Of a DNA stretch of 64,000 nucleotides, positions 34,309 to 42,099 are shown piece by piece (position 1 is the stretch's first letter; each line of letters opens with the position of its first letter). The stretch comes from Betaproteobacteria bacterium (GTDB lineage Bacteria; Pseudomonadota; Gammaproteobacteria; Burkholderiales; SG8-39), in the NCBI GenBank assembly GCA_005881575.1, contig VBCA01000007.1:21104-85103 (forward strand), read 5' to 3'. The notes beneath the pieces are model-generated. The model did not search any database and had not been told where the DNA came from. It was given only the letters and a program-made list of their open reading frames with translations. The translations under genes and the position numbers were made by a program.

Positions 34309-35085
34309 ATGAGCGTAAAGAAACTCCTCGATCTCACCGGAAAGATCGCTCTCGTCACCGGCGGCTCGCGCGGCCTCGGGCTGCAGATTGCCGAGGCGTT
34401 GGGCGAAATGGGCGCGAAGCTCGCGATCTCGGCGAGGAAACCGGAGGAGCTTGAGCAGGCGCGCGAATTTCTCGCCAGGCAGCGTATCGAGGCCCTGCCG
34501 CTCGTCTGCGACATTTCCCGGCCTGAGGCGATCGAACCGATGGTCTCCCAGGTGCTCGAGCGCCACGGGAGAGTGGATGTGCTCGTGAACAACGCGGGCG
34601 CCACCTGGGGCGCGCCCGCCGAGGAGCACCCCCTGGATGCATGGCGCAAGCTCGTGGACCTCAACCTGACGGGAACATTCCTCGTCACCCAGGCCGTGGG
34701 AAAACGCTCGATGATCCCGAACCGCTATGGCAGAATCATCAACGTCGCGTCGATCGCGGGGCTGCGCGGCAATCCCGTGGACATGCTGGAGACGCTCGGA
34801 TACAACACGACCAAGGGGGGCCTGGTGAATTTCACGCGCGCGCTCGCCGCCGAATGGGGCGAACACGGCATCACGGTGAACGCCATCGCGCCGGGATTCT
34901 TTCCTTCGAAGATGACGAAGGCGTCGCTCGAGAGGCTCGGCGAGAAGATCGTCGCGCGCACGCCGCTGCGCCGGCTCGGCGACGCGGAGGACCTGAAGGG
35001 GCTCGTGGTCCTGCTCGCCTCGGACGCGTCGCGCCACATCACCGGGCAGATCATCGCTGTCGATGGAGGCGCGAGTGTCGCCTGA
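34309..35085 (+). CDS. Short-chain dehydrogenase/reductase
   Basis: A 258-residue SDR with the nucleotide motif TGGSRGLG, NNAG, a YNTTKGG active site and IAPGFFPSKMTKASLE. The C-terminus IIAVDGGASVA is typical. It starts at the ATG at 34309, in a region divergent from the acyl-CoA ligase. The next gene begins inside its last codons. It probably reduces or oxidises a beta-hydroxyacyl or similar intermediate using NAD(P); substrate unknown. Confidence 0.88.
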   Translation: MSVKKLLDLTGKIALVTGGSRGLGLQIAEALGEMGAKLAISARKPEELEQAREFLARQRIEALPLVCDISRPEAIEPMVSQVLERHGRVDVLVNNAGATWGAPAEEHPLDAWRKLVDLNLTGTFLVTQAVGKRSMIPNRYGRIINVASIAGLRGNPVDMLETLGYNTTKGGLVNFTRALAAEWGEHGITVNAIAPGFFPSKMTKASLERLGEKIVARTPLRRLGDAEDLKGLVVLLASDASRHITGQIIAVDGGASVA

Positions 35086-35506
35086 AGGAGCCTCAACGAC
35101 GCCGGGCGCCGCCGCCATCAAGATCCCCTTTACCGAGCACCTCGGAATCCAGCTCGTCGAGATGACGAAGGAGCACGCGGTGGTTTCGCTCAAGAAGCGC
35201 CCGGAACTCCTGAACAGCTGGGGCGCGACTCACGGCGGCGTGATCATGACCATGCTAGACCTCGTCATGAGCTGGGCGGTGCGCGGGCACTACGGCGTGG
35301 CCGGCGGCGTGCTGACGGTCGACTTGAGCGTCGGCTTCATGAAAGGAAGCTTCGGCGACAGGGTGACCGCCGAAGGAAAGGTCCTCCACGGCGGCAAATC
35401 CACCGCGTTCTGCGAGGCCGAGGCGCGCGACGACAAGGGCGCGCTCCTCGCCAAGGCGATCGGGACTTTCAAACTACTTGCGGATAAAGACAAGAAAAAC
35501 GGCTAA
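35063..35506 (+). CDS. PaaI-type hotdog thioesterase
   Basis: A 147-residue hotdog-fold protein with LNSWGATHGGVIMTMLDLVMSWAV, where the HGG motif and the aspartate follow the PaaI pattern, and VDLSVGFMKGS plus KVLHGGKSTAFCEAEA. It hydrolyses acyl-CoA or phenylacetyl-CoA-type thioesters. It overlaps the SDR gene by 23 bases. A GTG at 35075 preceded by GGAGG is an attractive alternative start. It ends 24 bases before the carbamoyltransferase gene. Confidence 0.87.
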   Translation: MEARVSPEGASTTPGAAAIKIPFTEHLGIQLVEMTKEHAVVSLKKRPELLNSWGATHGGVIMTMLDLVMSWAVRGHYGVAGGVLTVDLSVGFMKGSFGDRVTAEGKVLHGGKSTAFCEAEARDDKGALLAKAIGTFKLLADKDKKNG

Positions 35507-35530
35507 GCAGCTGCTCACCGGCCCGTCTCG

Positions 35531-36538
35531 ATGCGACACTTCATCAATACTCAAGATTTCACCGTCGAGGAATTGCAGGCGCTCCTCGATGAAGCGAAAG
35601 GCCTCAAATCCAGTCCTATACAGCCGCTTCTGCAGGGCAGGACCCTCGCGTTGCTGTTTCTGAATCCCTCGCTGCGCACGAGGGCCTCGTTTCAGATCGG
35701 CGCCGCGCAGTTGGGTGCCACAGCGATCGTTCTGGAACCTGGCAACGGCGTGTGGGGGATCGAATTCGATTCGGGAAAGGTCATGGACGGCAAGGCCGAG
35801 GAGCACATCGTTGAAGTCGCCGAAGTGCTGTCACGCTACTGCGACCTCATCGCGATGCGCGCATTCCCCGGTTTCAAGAATTGGCAGTATGACCGCGAAG
35901 ACCCGCTGATAAAGGCGCTCGCTCGGCATTCCCGAGTTCCCGTGATCAACATGGAGACAATCATTCACCCATGCCAAGAATTGGCGCTCGCCATGACGCT
36001 CCAGGAGAGGTTGGGCCGGCTAAAGGGAAAGAAGTTGTGTTTGACGTGGACATGGCACCCGCAGCCCCTTAGTACTGCGGTGGCCAACTCCGTGACGATG
36101 ATCGCCACAAAGTACGGGATGAATGTGAGCCTGCTTTGTCCGAGTCCCGACTACGTCCTCGATGAACGCTTCATGAAGGTGGCGCATGAGAACGCTGCTT
36201 CTAACGGCGGGCGCTTGGTCGTTACCCACGACATCAGCGAAGGCTACGCGGATGCGGACGTGGTCTACGCGAATAGCTGGGGGTCGCTGCCCTATTACGG
36301 TAACCCAGAAAGGGAATGGGAGCTCTCGAGGGCGTACGGGCGCTTTATCGTCGACGAACGGAAGATGGCGCTAACCAACAATGCGATTTTCAGCCACTGC
36401 CTGCCCGTGCGCCGCAATGTCGAGGCAACCGACGGGGTCCTGGACGGTCCGGGCTGTGTGGCAATCGATGAAGCGGAGAACCGGCTTCATGTACAGAAGG
36501 CCCTCATGCTGGAGCTGCTGCGCGTTACAGGACGCTGA
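35531..36538 (+). CDS. N-acetylornithine carbamoyltransferase-like enzyme
   Basis: A 335-residue transcarbamylase close in pattern to the Xanthomonas acetylornithine enzyme: NPSLRTRASF (carbamoyl phosphate loop, residues 45-54), EPGNGVW, KAEEHIVEVAEVL, HPCQELA, TWHPQPL and FSHCLPVRRNVEATDGV near the end. Glutamate at residue 90-91 is where the acetyl-specific enzymes carry it. At residue 298 the chain has glutamate, where the Xanthomonas enzyme has a carboxylated lysine. It would make N-acetylcitrulline from N-acetylornithine in arginine synthesis. The GC content seems lower than that of its neighbours. Confidence 0.85.
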   Translation: MRHFINTQDFTVEELQALLDEAKGLKSSPIQPLLQGRTLALLFLNPSLRTRASFQIGAAQLGATAIVLEPGNGVWGIEFDSGKVMDGKAEEHIVEVAEVLSRYCDLIAMRAFPGFKNWQYDREDPLIKALARHSRVPVINMETIIHPCQELALAMTLQERLGRLKGKKLCLTWTWHPQPLSTAVANSVTMIATKYGMNVSLLCPSPDYVLDERFMKVAHENAASNGGRLVVTHDISEGYADADVVYANSWGSLPYYGNPEREWELSRAYGRFIVDERKMALTNNAIFSHCLPVRRNVEATDGVLDGPGCVAIDEAENRLHVQKALMLELLRVTGR

Positions 36539-36552
36539 ACGAAGTTCGGCTT

Positions 36553-37329
36553 TTACTCGATCTTCGGCGCGAGCAGCATCTCGCCGCCGCCGAGTATCAG
36601 CCGGTTCCAGGTCGGCGTGACGACGATCTCGTTTACGCACACGTGCGCGGGCGATTCCGCGACGAAGCGCACCACGCGACCCACGTCTTCCATCTTCAGC
36701 ATGCGCACCTGATCCTCGGGCGATGGCGGCTTGGGCCGCGCCCTCTGCAGCGGCGTGACCGTCTCGCCGGGGTGGATGGCGCAGCCGCGGATTCCGTGCA
36801 TGCCTTCCTCGATGTTGATCTGGTGGACCAGCGCGATGAGCGCCTGCTTGCTCGCGTTGTAGGCGGCGCCGCCGACATAGCTCTGGTAGCGGGCGAAATA
36901 GGACGCGACGTGGATCACCAGGCCGTCGCGCCGTTTGCGCATCGAAGGCAGCACCGCGAGCGTGCAGTAGAGCGCCCCGTTCAGGTTGACGCCGATCACG
37001 CGGTCCCACTCCCCCGCGTCGAGATCCTTGAAGAAACGCTTCGGGATGTTGGTGCCGGCGCAATTGACGAGGATATCGATGCGGCCATGCCGCGCGAGGA
37101 TCGCGGCCGCGGAGCGTTCGACCGCCTCCTTGTCGGAGGTATCGACCGCCTCGGCTTCGCCTTTGCCGCGGGCTTCCTTGATCAGCGCCGCGGTCTCGGC
37201 GAGCGCATCGGCCCGCCTCCCCGACACGACCACCGTCGCGCCGCCTCTCGCGAGCTCGACCGCCGAGGCTTGCCCGATGCCGCTGCCGCCGCCCGTAACC
37301 CAGGCGATCTTGTCGCTCAGTGCCGCCAT
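36553..37329 (-). CDS. Short-chain dehydrogenase/reductase
   Basis: A 258-residue classical SDR: TGGGSGIGQASA, NCAGTN, HVASYFARYQSYVGGAAYNASKQAL with the YxxxK catalytic pair, and HPGETVTPLQ. The C-terminal EIVVTPTWNRLILGG is typical of 3-oxoacyl-reductase-like enzymes. It ends 15 bases from the convergent carbamoyltransferase and is 9 bases downstream of an RDD gene on the same strand. Substrate unknown. Confidence 0.88.
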   Translation of the reverse strand: MAALSDKIAWVTGGGSGIGQASAVELARGGATVVVSGRRADALAETAALIKEARGKGEAEAVDTSDKEAVERSAAAILARHGRIDILVNCAGTNIPKRFFKDLDAGEWDRVIGVNLNGALYCTLAVLPSMRKRRDGLVIHVASYFARYQSYVGGAAYNASKQALIALVHQINIEEGMHGIRGCAIHPGETVTPLQRARPKPPSPEDQVRMLKMEDVGRVVRFVAESPAHVCVNEIVVTPTWNRLILGGGEMLLAPKIE

Positions 37330-37338
37330 GGGCCCGAT

Positions 37339-37788
37339 TCAGTCGTCTTCGTCCTGGATCACCACGGTTCCGGCGAGCTTGTCGTGCCAGCCCTGCTTGC
37401 GCTTGTCGAAGGCGATCCAGATGAATCCGAGCATGAAGATGCAGGAAACGATATAAGCGAAGTAACGGCCGATCAGCTTTCCCGTGGAAGGCGTTCCGAA
37501 TGTCTCTGCATCCACTATCTTGGCCGAGATCAGCATCTTCCCGGGGGTCGCGCCGCGGTAGCGCCAGAAGACGATCACCGCCAGCGCAGGGAGCAGCCCT
37601 TGCACGAGCAAATCGAACATTAGGGTTTTCCCCTCGGAGGAGAGCCGCACGTATTGCATGCCGTAGACCGCAACCACGATCAGTCCGATGACGACGACAA
37701 GGATCAGGGTATCGATGATCGAGGCGAAAACCCGCTTCCAGAAACCCACGTATTGCGGCTCGCGCTTGACGGTGGTGTCTTCGGCCAT
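37339..37788 (-). CDS. RDD family membrane protein
   Basis: A 149-residue protein from an ATG with GGGAGG six bases upstream. GFWKRVFASIIDTLILVVV supplies the RDD entry with its conserved arginine and aspartate, followed by PGKMLISAKIVDAETFGTPSTGKLIGRYFAYIVS. Three membrane helices are visible. RDD proteins have been linked to ion transport, but the role here is unknown. It probably shares a transcript with the SDR. Confidence 0.82.
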   Translation of the reverse strand: MAEDTTVKREPQYVGFWKRVFASIIDTLILVVVIGLIVVAVYGMQYVRLSSEGKTLMFDLLVQGLLPALAVIVFWRYRGATPGKMLISAKIVDAETFGTPSTGKLIGRYFAYIVSCIFMLGFIWIAFDKRKQGWHDKLAGTVVIQDEDD

Positions 37789-37883
37789 GGAAACCTCCCT
37801 CGGGTGCGATGCATGGTAGCCCCACAATTGTAGCCGAGGCAACAGGACGGCTATGATGCCGGCATGATCGCAATAGGGCGCGC

Positions 37884-38855
37884 ATGAAAGCCGTGCTGTG
37901 CAAGAGCTGGGGGCCGCCCGACGCGCTGGTGGTCGAAGACATCCCGTCGCCCGCGCCGGGCAAGGGACAGCTTTTGGTGTCTGTAAAGGCGAGCGGGGTG
38001 AATTTCCCCGATGTCCTCCTCATCCAGAACAAGTACCAGTTCAAGCCCGAGCTACCCTTTTCGCCAGGGAGCGAGATCGCCGGCGTGGTCAGGCAGGTCG
38101 GCGAAGGCGTGCATGGTTTCATGCCGGGGGACCGGGTGATGGCGCACATCCGCTGGGGCGGCTATGCGGAGGAGGTCGTGGTCGACGAAGCGCTCGTCAC
38201 GCCGGTTCCGGCCGGCCTCGATTTCACGGTCGCCGCCTCCTTCGGCCTGGTCTACGCCACGGCCTACCACGCGCTCAAGGACCGCGCGGGAATCAAGGCG
38301 GGCGAAACGCTGCTCGTGCTCGGCGCGGCGGGCGGCGTCGGCCTTGCCGCCGTGGAGCTCGGCAAGCTCTTCGGTGCGCGCGTGATCGCCTGCGCTTCGT
38401 CCGACGAGAAGCTCGAGACCTGCAGGCGTTTCGGCGCCGAAGTCACGATCAACTACGAGCGCGAGGACCTACGCGAAGCCCTCAAGAATCTGGGCGCCGC
38501 CGCCGACATCGCCCTGGATCCGGTCGGCGGAAAGTATTCCGAGCCCGCCGTACGCGCGATGGCCTGGAAAGGGCGCTACCTCGTGGTCGGATTCGCCTCA
38601 GGCGAGATCCCGAAGATCCCTCTCAACCTCGCGCTGCTCAAGGGCTGCGCTATCGTGGGCGTTTTCTGGGGCGAGTTCGCGCGGCGGGAGCGCGATCTCA
38701 ACGCGGCGAACCTGAGGGAGCTGACGGCGTGGCTGCGCGCCAAGAAGATCAAGCCGCTCGTGAGCGCGAGCTATCCCCTCGAGCGCGCGGCCGACGCGCT
38801 CAAGGACATGATGAACCGCAAGGTTCAGGGAAAGGTCGTGCTGACTGCGGGCTAG
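37884..38855 (+). CDS. NADPH:quinone oxidoreductase (zinc-independent MDR)
   Basis: A 323-residue medium-chain reductase: KASGVNFPDVLLIQNKYQ, PGSEIAGVVRQVGEGV, the nucleotide loop LGAAGGVGLAAVELGKLFGA, and PVGGKYSEPAVRAMAWKGRYLVVGFASG. No zinc-ligand cysteines of alcohol dehydrogenases are present, which fits the QOR subgroup. It reduces quinones or enals with NADPH. It starts at the ATG at 37884 and converges with the glycine-rich gene, leaving only 12 bases between. Confidence 0.9.
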   Translation: MKAVLCKSWGPPDALVVEDIPSPAPGKGQLLVSVKASGVNFPDVLLIQNKYQFKPELPFSPGSEIAGVVRQVGEGVHGFMPGDRVMAHIRWGGYAEEVVVDEALVTPVPAGLDFTVAASFGLVYATAYHALKDRAGIKAGETLLVLGAAGGVGLAAVELGKLFGARVIACASSDEKLETCRRFGAEVTINYEREDLREALKNLGAAADIALDPVGGKYSEPAVRAMAWKGRYLVVGFASGEIPKIPLNLALLKGCAIVGVFWGEFARRERDLNAANLRELTAWLRAKKIKPLVSASYPLERAADALKDMMNRKVQGKVVLTAG

Positions 38856-38867
38856 TCGTGGAGGGGC

Positions 38868-39413
38868 TTACTGCGGGTATTCGCCTGCGTTCGCAGAAAC
38901 CGGCACCCACTGCGAGGGGCAGCTGGAAACGTTGGGGTAGTAATCGTTGTAGTCAGGGCAGTAGTAATACACGCGCCCGCTCTGTTCGATATAGGCCGGC
39001 GGTTCCGCATACGGGGCCGCGTACGCCGGAGGGTAGTAGGGATAGTAAGGATAGTAAGGATAGAAGAACGGCGCACCGATCACGACCGTGCTCCCGACGA
39101 ATACGCGGTGGCGGAAGAAGGGAGGACGGCCGACGAACCCGGGGCGAACGCCCACGAAGGGCCGTCCGATGGGATGAGCGAAGCGAGCGCCGACCGTGGC
39201 TATTCCCCCGTGCCCGCCGTGAAAGCCCATCGATGTACCGCCACCGTGAAAACCCATCGATGTACCGCCACCGTGAAAGCCCATCGATGTACCGCCACCG
39301 TGGAATCCTCCGCCGCCCGCATGACCCCCGCCGCCTCTTCCGCCGCGCGCGAAGACGGCGTCTGCGCTCAGCAACAGCGCCACACCCAGCAGAATCGCAA
39401 TCGGTCGGTTCAT
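38868..39413 (-). CDS. Secreted glycine/histidine/tyrosine-rich protein with tandem repeats
   Basis: A 181-residue exported protein with signal peptide (LLLSADAVFARG), then a Gly/His-rich stretch with three copies of the nine-residue unit FHGGGTSMG (residues of about 38-64), a linker VGVRPGFVGRPPFFRHRVFVG, a Tyr/Pro-rich stretch (FFYPYYPYYPYYPP) and a C-terminal piece with CPDYNDYYPNVSSCPSQWVPV. The last part resembles the short end domain seen in many betaproteobacterial outer-surface proteins of unknown role. Metal binding by the histidines is a guess. Confidence 0.75.
   Translation of the reverse strand: MNRPIAILLGVALLLSADAVFARGGRGGGGHAGGGGFHGGGTSMGFHGGGTSMGFHGGGTSMGFHGGHGGIATVGARFAHPIGRPFVGVRPGFVGRPPFFRHRVFVGSTVVIGAPFFYPYYPYYPYYPPAYAAPYAEPPAYIEQSGRVYYYCPDYNDYYPNVSSCPSQWVPVSANAGEYPQ
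39221..39301. repeat. Three tandem copies of a 27-base unit within a coding region
   Basis: The unit GAAAGCCCATCGATGTACCG CCACCGT (split here for reading) occurs three times back to back, at 39221, 39248 and 39275. Only one base differs, in the second copy (AAAA for AAAG). It encodes the repeated nine residues of the glycine-rich protein on the minus strand. Near identity at the DNA level shows recent amplification and makes copy-number change likely. Confidence 0.92.
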
Positions 39414-39521
39414 CTTGAGCCTCCTTTCAGGGAGAACTCTCGGCTCGGTAGAAGTGTAACGCCAGCGATGAGCCGGCGTCGACCTTTTACACCTTTTACA
39501 CCTGGTTACATCCGGGCCCGC

Positions 39522-40112
39522 TCAGCACTCCGGCTCGCCCGCCCGCGGCGCGGGCCGTGCGACAAATCCGAACCGGCCGGGAACGTCTGCCGCGAAAATG
39601 GAAGCGATCGGCAGCTTCCTGCCCTGCAGCATCGCCTGCGCTTCCGCGCCCCGCTCGACCTCTTCCAGGAGCCGCTCGAGCCCCCGCCCGCCAACGTCGG
39701 CAACGCGCTCGAGAAAACCCGGGAGATCACGGTCGAGCAGCACTCCGATGCCGATTTCCGTCTTGAGAAGGAGCGCGCCCGCGTCGTCGAGAAACACCGC
39801 TTCGAGCGAGCGCGGCACGGCCCCCGTGTGCGCGAGCAGCCCCTGCCCCGCGTCATCGAGCCGGTAGACCCAGGGCGTGTAATCGAGCGCGACGAACACC
39901 CGCTGCGGGCCGTTCTGGAAATACCAGCGGCCCTCCGGATCCGACGCGTAATTCCTGCCGATGAACTCCCTGACCGCGGCATGGGCGATGCGCTCGAAGC
40001 GCCCTGCGACGGTCTTGATCATCCAGTTTCCGCGCCGGTCGAGCGAGAGCCAGCCGTACACCGCCGGCACGTCCGGCCACTTCAGCATCGAGCGCAGTAC
40101 GATCTCGTCCAT
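39522..40112 (-). CDS. Conserved hypothetical protein (DUF-type)
   Basis: A 196-residue soluble product that I do not recognise by family name. Visible segments are MLKWPDVPAVYGWLSLDRRGNW, an IGRNYASDPEGRWYFQNGPQRVFVALDYTPWVYRL core rich in aromatics and a helical region LERLLEEVERGAEAQAML. The aromatic core looks conserved and the composition is that of a genuine protein. It is divergent from the thioesterase at 40163. No catalytic motif can be named. Confidence 0.6.
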   Translation of the reverse strand: MDEIVLRSMLKWPDVPAVYGWLSLDRRGNWMIKTVAGRFERIAHAAVREFIGRNYASDPEGRWYFQNGPQRVFVALDYTPWVYRLDDAGQGLLAHTGAVPRSLEAVFLDDAGALLLKTEIGIGVLLDRDLPGFLERVADVGGRGLERLLEEVERGAEAQAMLQGRKLPIASIFAADVPGRFGFVARPAPRAGEPEC

Positions 40113-40162
40113 CGGGGCTCTGGTATGCTCGAAGTCTAATCCACCGGCCGCTCCTGCCCCGA

Positions 40163-40609
40163 ATGAAGCGCGAGGATTTCACCTTCGTCCACAGCCTGCG
40201 GGTGCGCTGGGCGGAAGTCGACCGGCAGGACGTGGTCTTCAACGGGCACTATTTTCTCTACTTCGACGTCGCGGTCGCGGAGTACTGGCGCGCGATCGGC
40301 TTTCGCTACCCCGAGGACATCGTCGAGAAGTTCGGCACGGACATCTACGCGGTAAAGGCGAGCGCCGAATACCACGGCTCGGCGACCTACGACGAGCTGA
40401 TCGACATCGGCTGCCGCGTCGGCCGCATCGGCCGCTCCTCGATGCAGCTCGTGTTCGGCATCTGGCGCGGCGCCGAGCACATCACGAGCGGCGAGCTCAT
40501 CTACGTCAACGCCGATCCGAAAACGAGAAAATCGGCCCCGTGGCCCGAGCCGCTCAGGCAGGCGATCCTCGATTTCGAGCGCACCCGGCCTGCGGAAGCG
40601 AACGCCTGA
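40163..40609 (+). CDS. 4-hydroxybenzoyl-CoA thioesterase-type acyl-CoA thioesterase
   Basis: A 148-residue hotdog enzyme with VRWAEVDRQDVVFNGHYFLYFDVA, the YbgC/4HBT motif in which the aspartate is catalytic, then FGTDIYAVKASAEYHGSATYDELIDIGCRV. It hydrolyses an acyl- or aroyl-CoA in the cytoplasm. It is divergent from the uncharacterised gene at 39522 with only 50 bases between. Confidence 0.87.
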   Translation: MKREDFTFVHSLRVRWAEVDRQDVVFNGHYFLYFDVAVAEYWRAIGFRYPEDIVEKFGTDIYAVKASAEYHGSATYDELIDIGCRVGRIGRSSMQLVFGIWRGAEHITSGELIYVNADPKTRKSAPWPEPLRQAILDFERTRPAEANA

Positions 40610-40642
40610 CGGTTTCCTTGAACGGAAAATTCAGCGAGCTGA

Positions 40643-42070
40643 TTAATATCTGGCAGCGAGCCACTCGGAATAAAAATCGAAAGTCCGCTTGATCGTATCG
40701 CCCCAGTAGGCGTTTGCCTGCCCTTGCGTCGTGATCGCGGGATCAATGAGCGTCGCACAAGGCAAACAAGGCGTGCCGCCGTGCACCGCGCCTTCTTCAA
40801 ACGCGATCGTTTTATCGTGGGCAACTGCGTTGTCATAGAGAATTTCGTCCGGTCGCACGAAGTAGTGCCCCGTATTGGAAATAATGACCAGCGGTACGGT
40901 AATTCCCTTGGCGTTGCTGACCGAGGTTGCGTTGGATGAATCGTAATCAATCCCGGTGATATCGTCCGCGCTCTGCGTGTACAGACCCGGGGTCGCGCGC
41001 AACGCATGGGCGCCGAGCCAGATATGAACGTTCTGAGTGGTGGTCGACCTAATGCAGTCGAGCCCGTTGGCAGCGCGTCCCATGGGATTTCGAACCGACT
41101 GAATAATCTGCACGGGCCGCGTGCCGTCTCGAGCTAAGAGCGTATGCGGCTTCTTCGTATACCTGAGCAGACCCGTATCCGGCTGCCACAACCGCGCGTC
41201 GGTAGAGCCGACGACGTTGAACGGAATGTCATCGCCCAGCTGTGTTGGGTCTCCGGTTGCGTTGATCCTTTCGCGCAACAAGCTTAGAGCATCGTTCAGC
41301 AGATCCTGATTGCGTATTGCTTGATGGGTCGTGAACGTCTTTGCGAATTGTTTGGTGTACGTGGCACCGTTGGTCGCGGAATCGTAACCATTTTCCGAGC
41401 TGAACAGATCGAATTGCGGGTTTCGCGGCAAGCACTCGTTGCCGTGAATCGCCGGATCGACATAGGTAAACGTCGCCAAGGAATCTCCCAAGTGGGCGTC
41501 GAAGAGCATTACGCCGTCTGCCTTCGGAAGATTACCGAGATTGGTCGCGACGCAAGGAATGATTTTCTCCGGCCCCTGGCACGCTCCAGGGCCGTTCTCC
41601 GCGATATTTTGATAAAAGGTCATCAGCGGCGCGCCCGCGCTGTGGCCGAAAATAATCAGTTTCGCAATCGCCGGGAGAGTTGCCGTGGCTTGGAGCTTTT
41701 CGAGATACTCCAATCCCGATTTGATGCCGGGCGCGTGCTGCTCGTAACCGTAGTAACCGTATTGACTGCCGTTGAATATGCTGTTGGCGCAGAGGGTTGT
41801 ATAGCCTCTCGATGCCAGTTCTGCGCAGCCTTGAAAATTCGCGTAGCCCGAATACGGGTGCATGATGAAAATGCCGACATGTGCCCTTCCGAGCGCGTTG
41901 CTGTCGGGTCTGCGCAAGGTTGCCGCGTTTAGGTCCAGACCCGCGGTTGTACAGGTTGCCAGTGTCGTGCATACCACGGTCGTCGTGATCGCCCGCGCGT
42001 CGTTGGAGTATCCAACGATGCCCACCGGCACCGCCAGCATTGTCAACAAAAACAAGAACCGTTCAGACAT
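40643..42070 (-). CDS. Secreted alpha/beta hydrolase, paralogue 1 of 3
   Basis: A 475-residue exported protein with the nucleophile elbow GHSAGAP (serine) and a terminal GAVHGGTPCLPC, in which the histidine is the probable catalytic base and is followed by CxxC. VMLFDAHLGD occupies the place of the acidic region. It shares with the two upstream genes the order GHSxGxP, CQGxxK, DAHxGxxxxT, GHYFxxxxE and HGxxPCxxC, but it is the most divergent (GHSAG rather than GHSGGG). Possible esterase or polyester hydrolase. Confidence 0.75.
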   Translation of the reverse strand: MSERFLFLLTMLAVPVGIVGYSNDARAITTTVVCTTLATCTTAGLDLNAATLRRPDSNALGRAHVGIFIMHPYSGYANFQGCAELASRGYTTLCANSIFNGSQYGYYGYEQHAPGIKSGLEYLEKLQATATLPAIAKLIIFGHSAGAPLMTFYQNIAENGPGACQGPEKIIPCVATNLGNLPKADGVMLFDAHLGDSLATFTYVDPAIHGNECLPRNPQFDLFSSENGYDSATNGATYTKQFAKTFTTHQAIRNQDLLNDALSLLRERINATGDPTQLGDDIPFNVVGSTDARLWQPDTGLLRYTKKPHTLLARDGTRPVQIIQSVRNPMGRAANGLDCIRSTTTQNVHIWLGAHALRATPGLYTQSADDITGIDYDSSNATSVSNAKGITVPLVIISNTGHYFVRPDEILYDNAVAHDKTIAFEEGAVHGGTPCLPCATLIDPAITTQGQANAYWGDTIKRTFDFYSEWLAARY

Positions 42071-42099
42071 AAAACCTCCTCAATGATGTTCGATTGTTA

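Noticed and set aside
32557..35193. An 878-codon minus-strand open frame
   Set aside because: It is low-complexity arginine/alanine-rich sequence, an alternate frame of the acyl-CoA ligase and antisense of the SDR. No family motif is present.
36371..38149. A 592-codon minus-strand open frame
   Set aside because: It is an alternate frame over the SDR and RDD genes and antisense to a carbamoyltransferase end, with shadow-type composition.
39221..39301. Possible CRISPR-like array
   Set aside because: The units are directly adjacent without spacers, are in frame with a protein gene and no cas genes are nearby.
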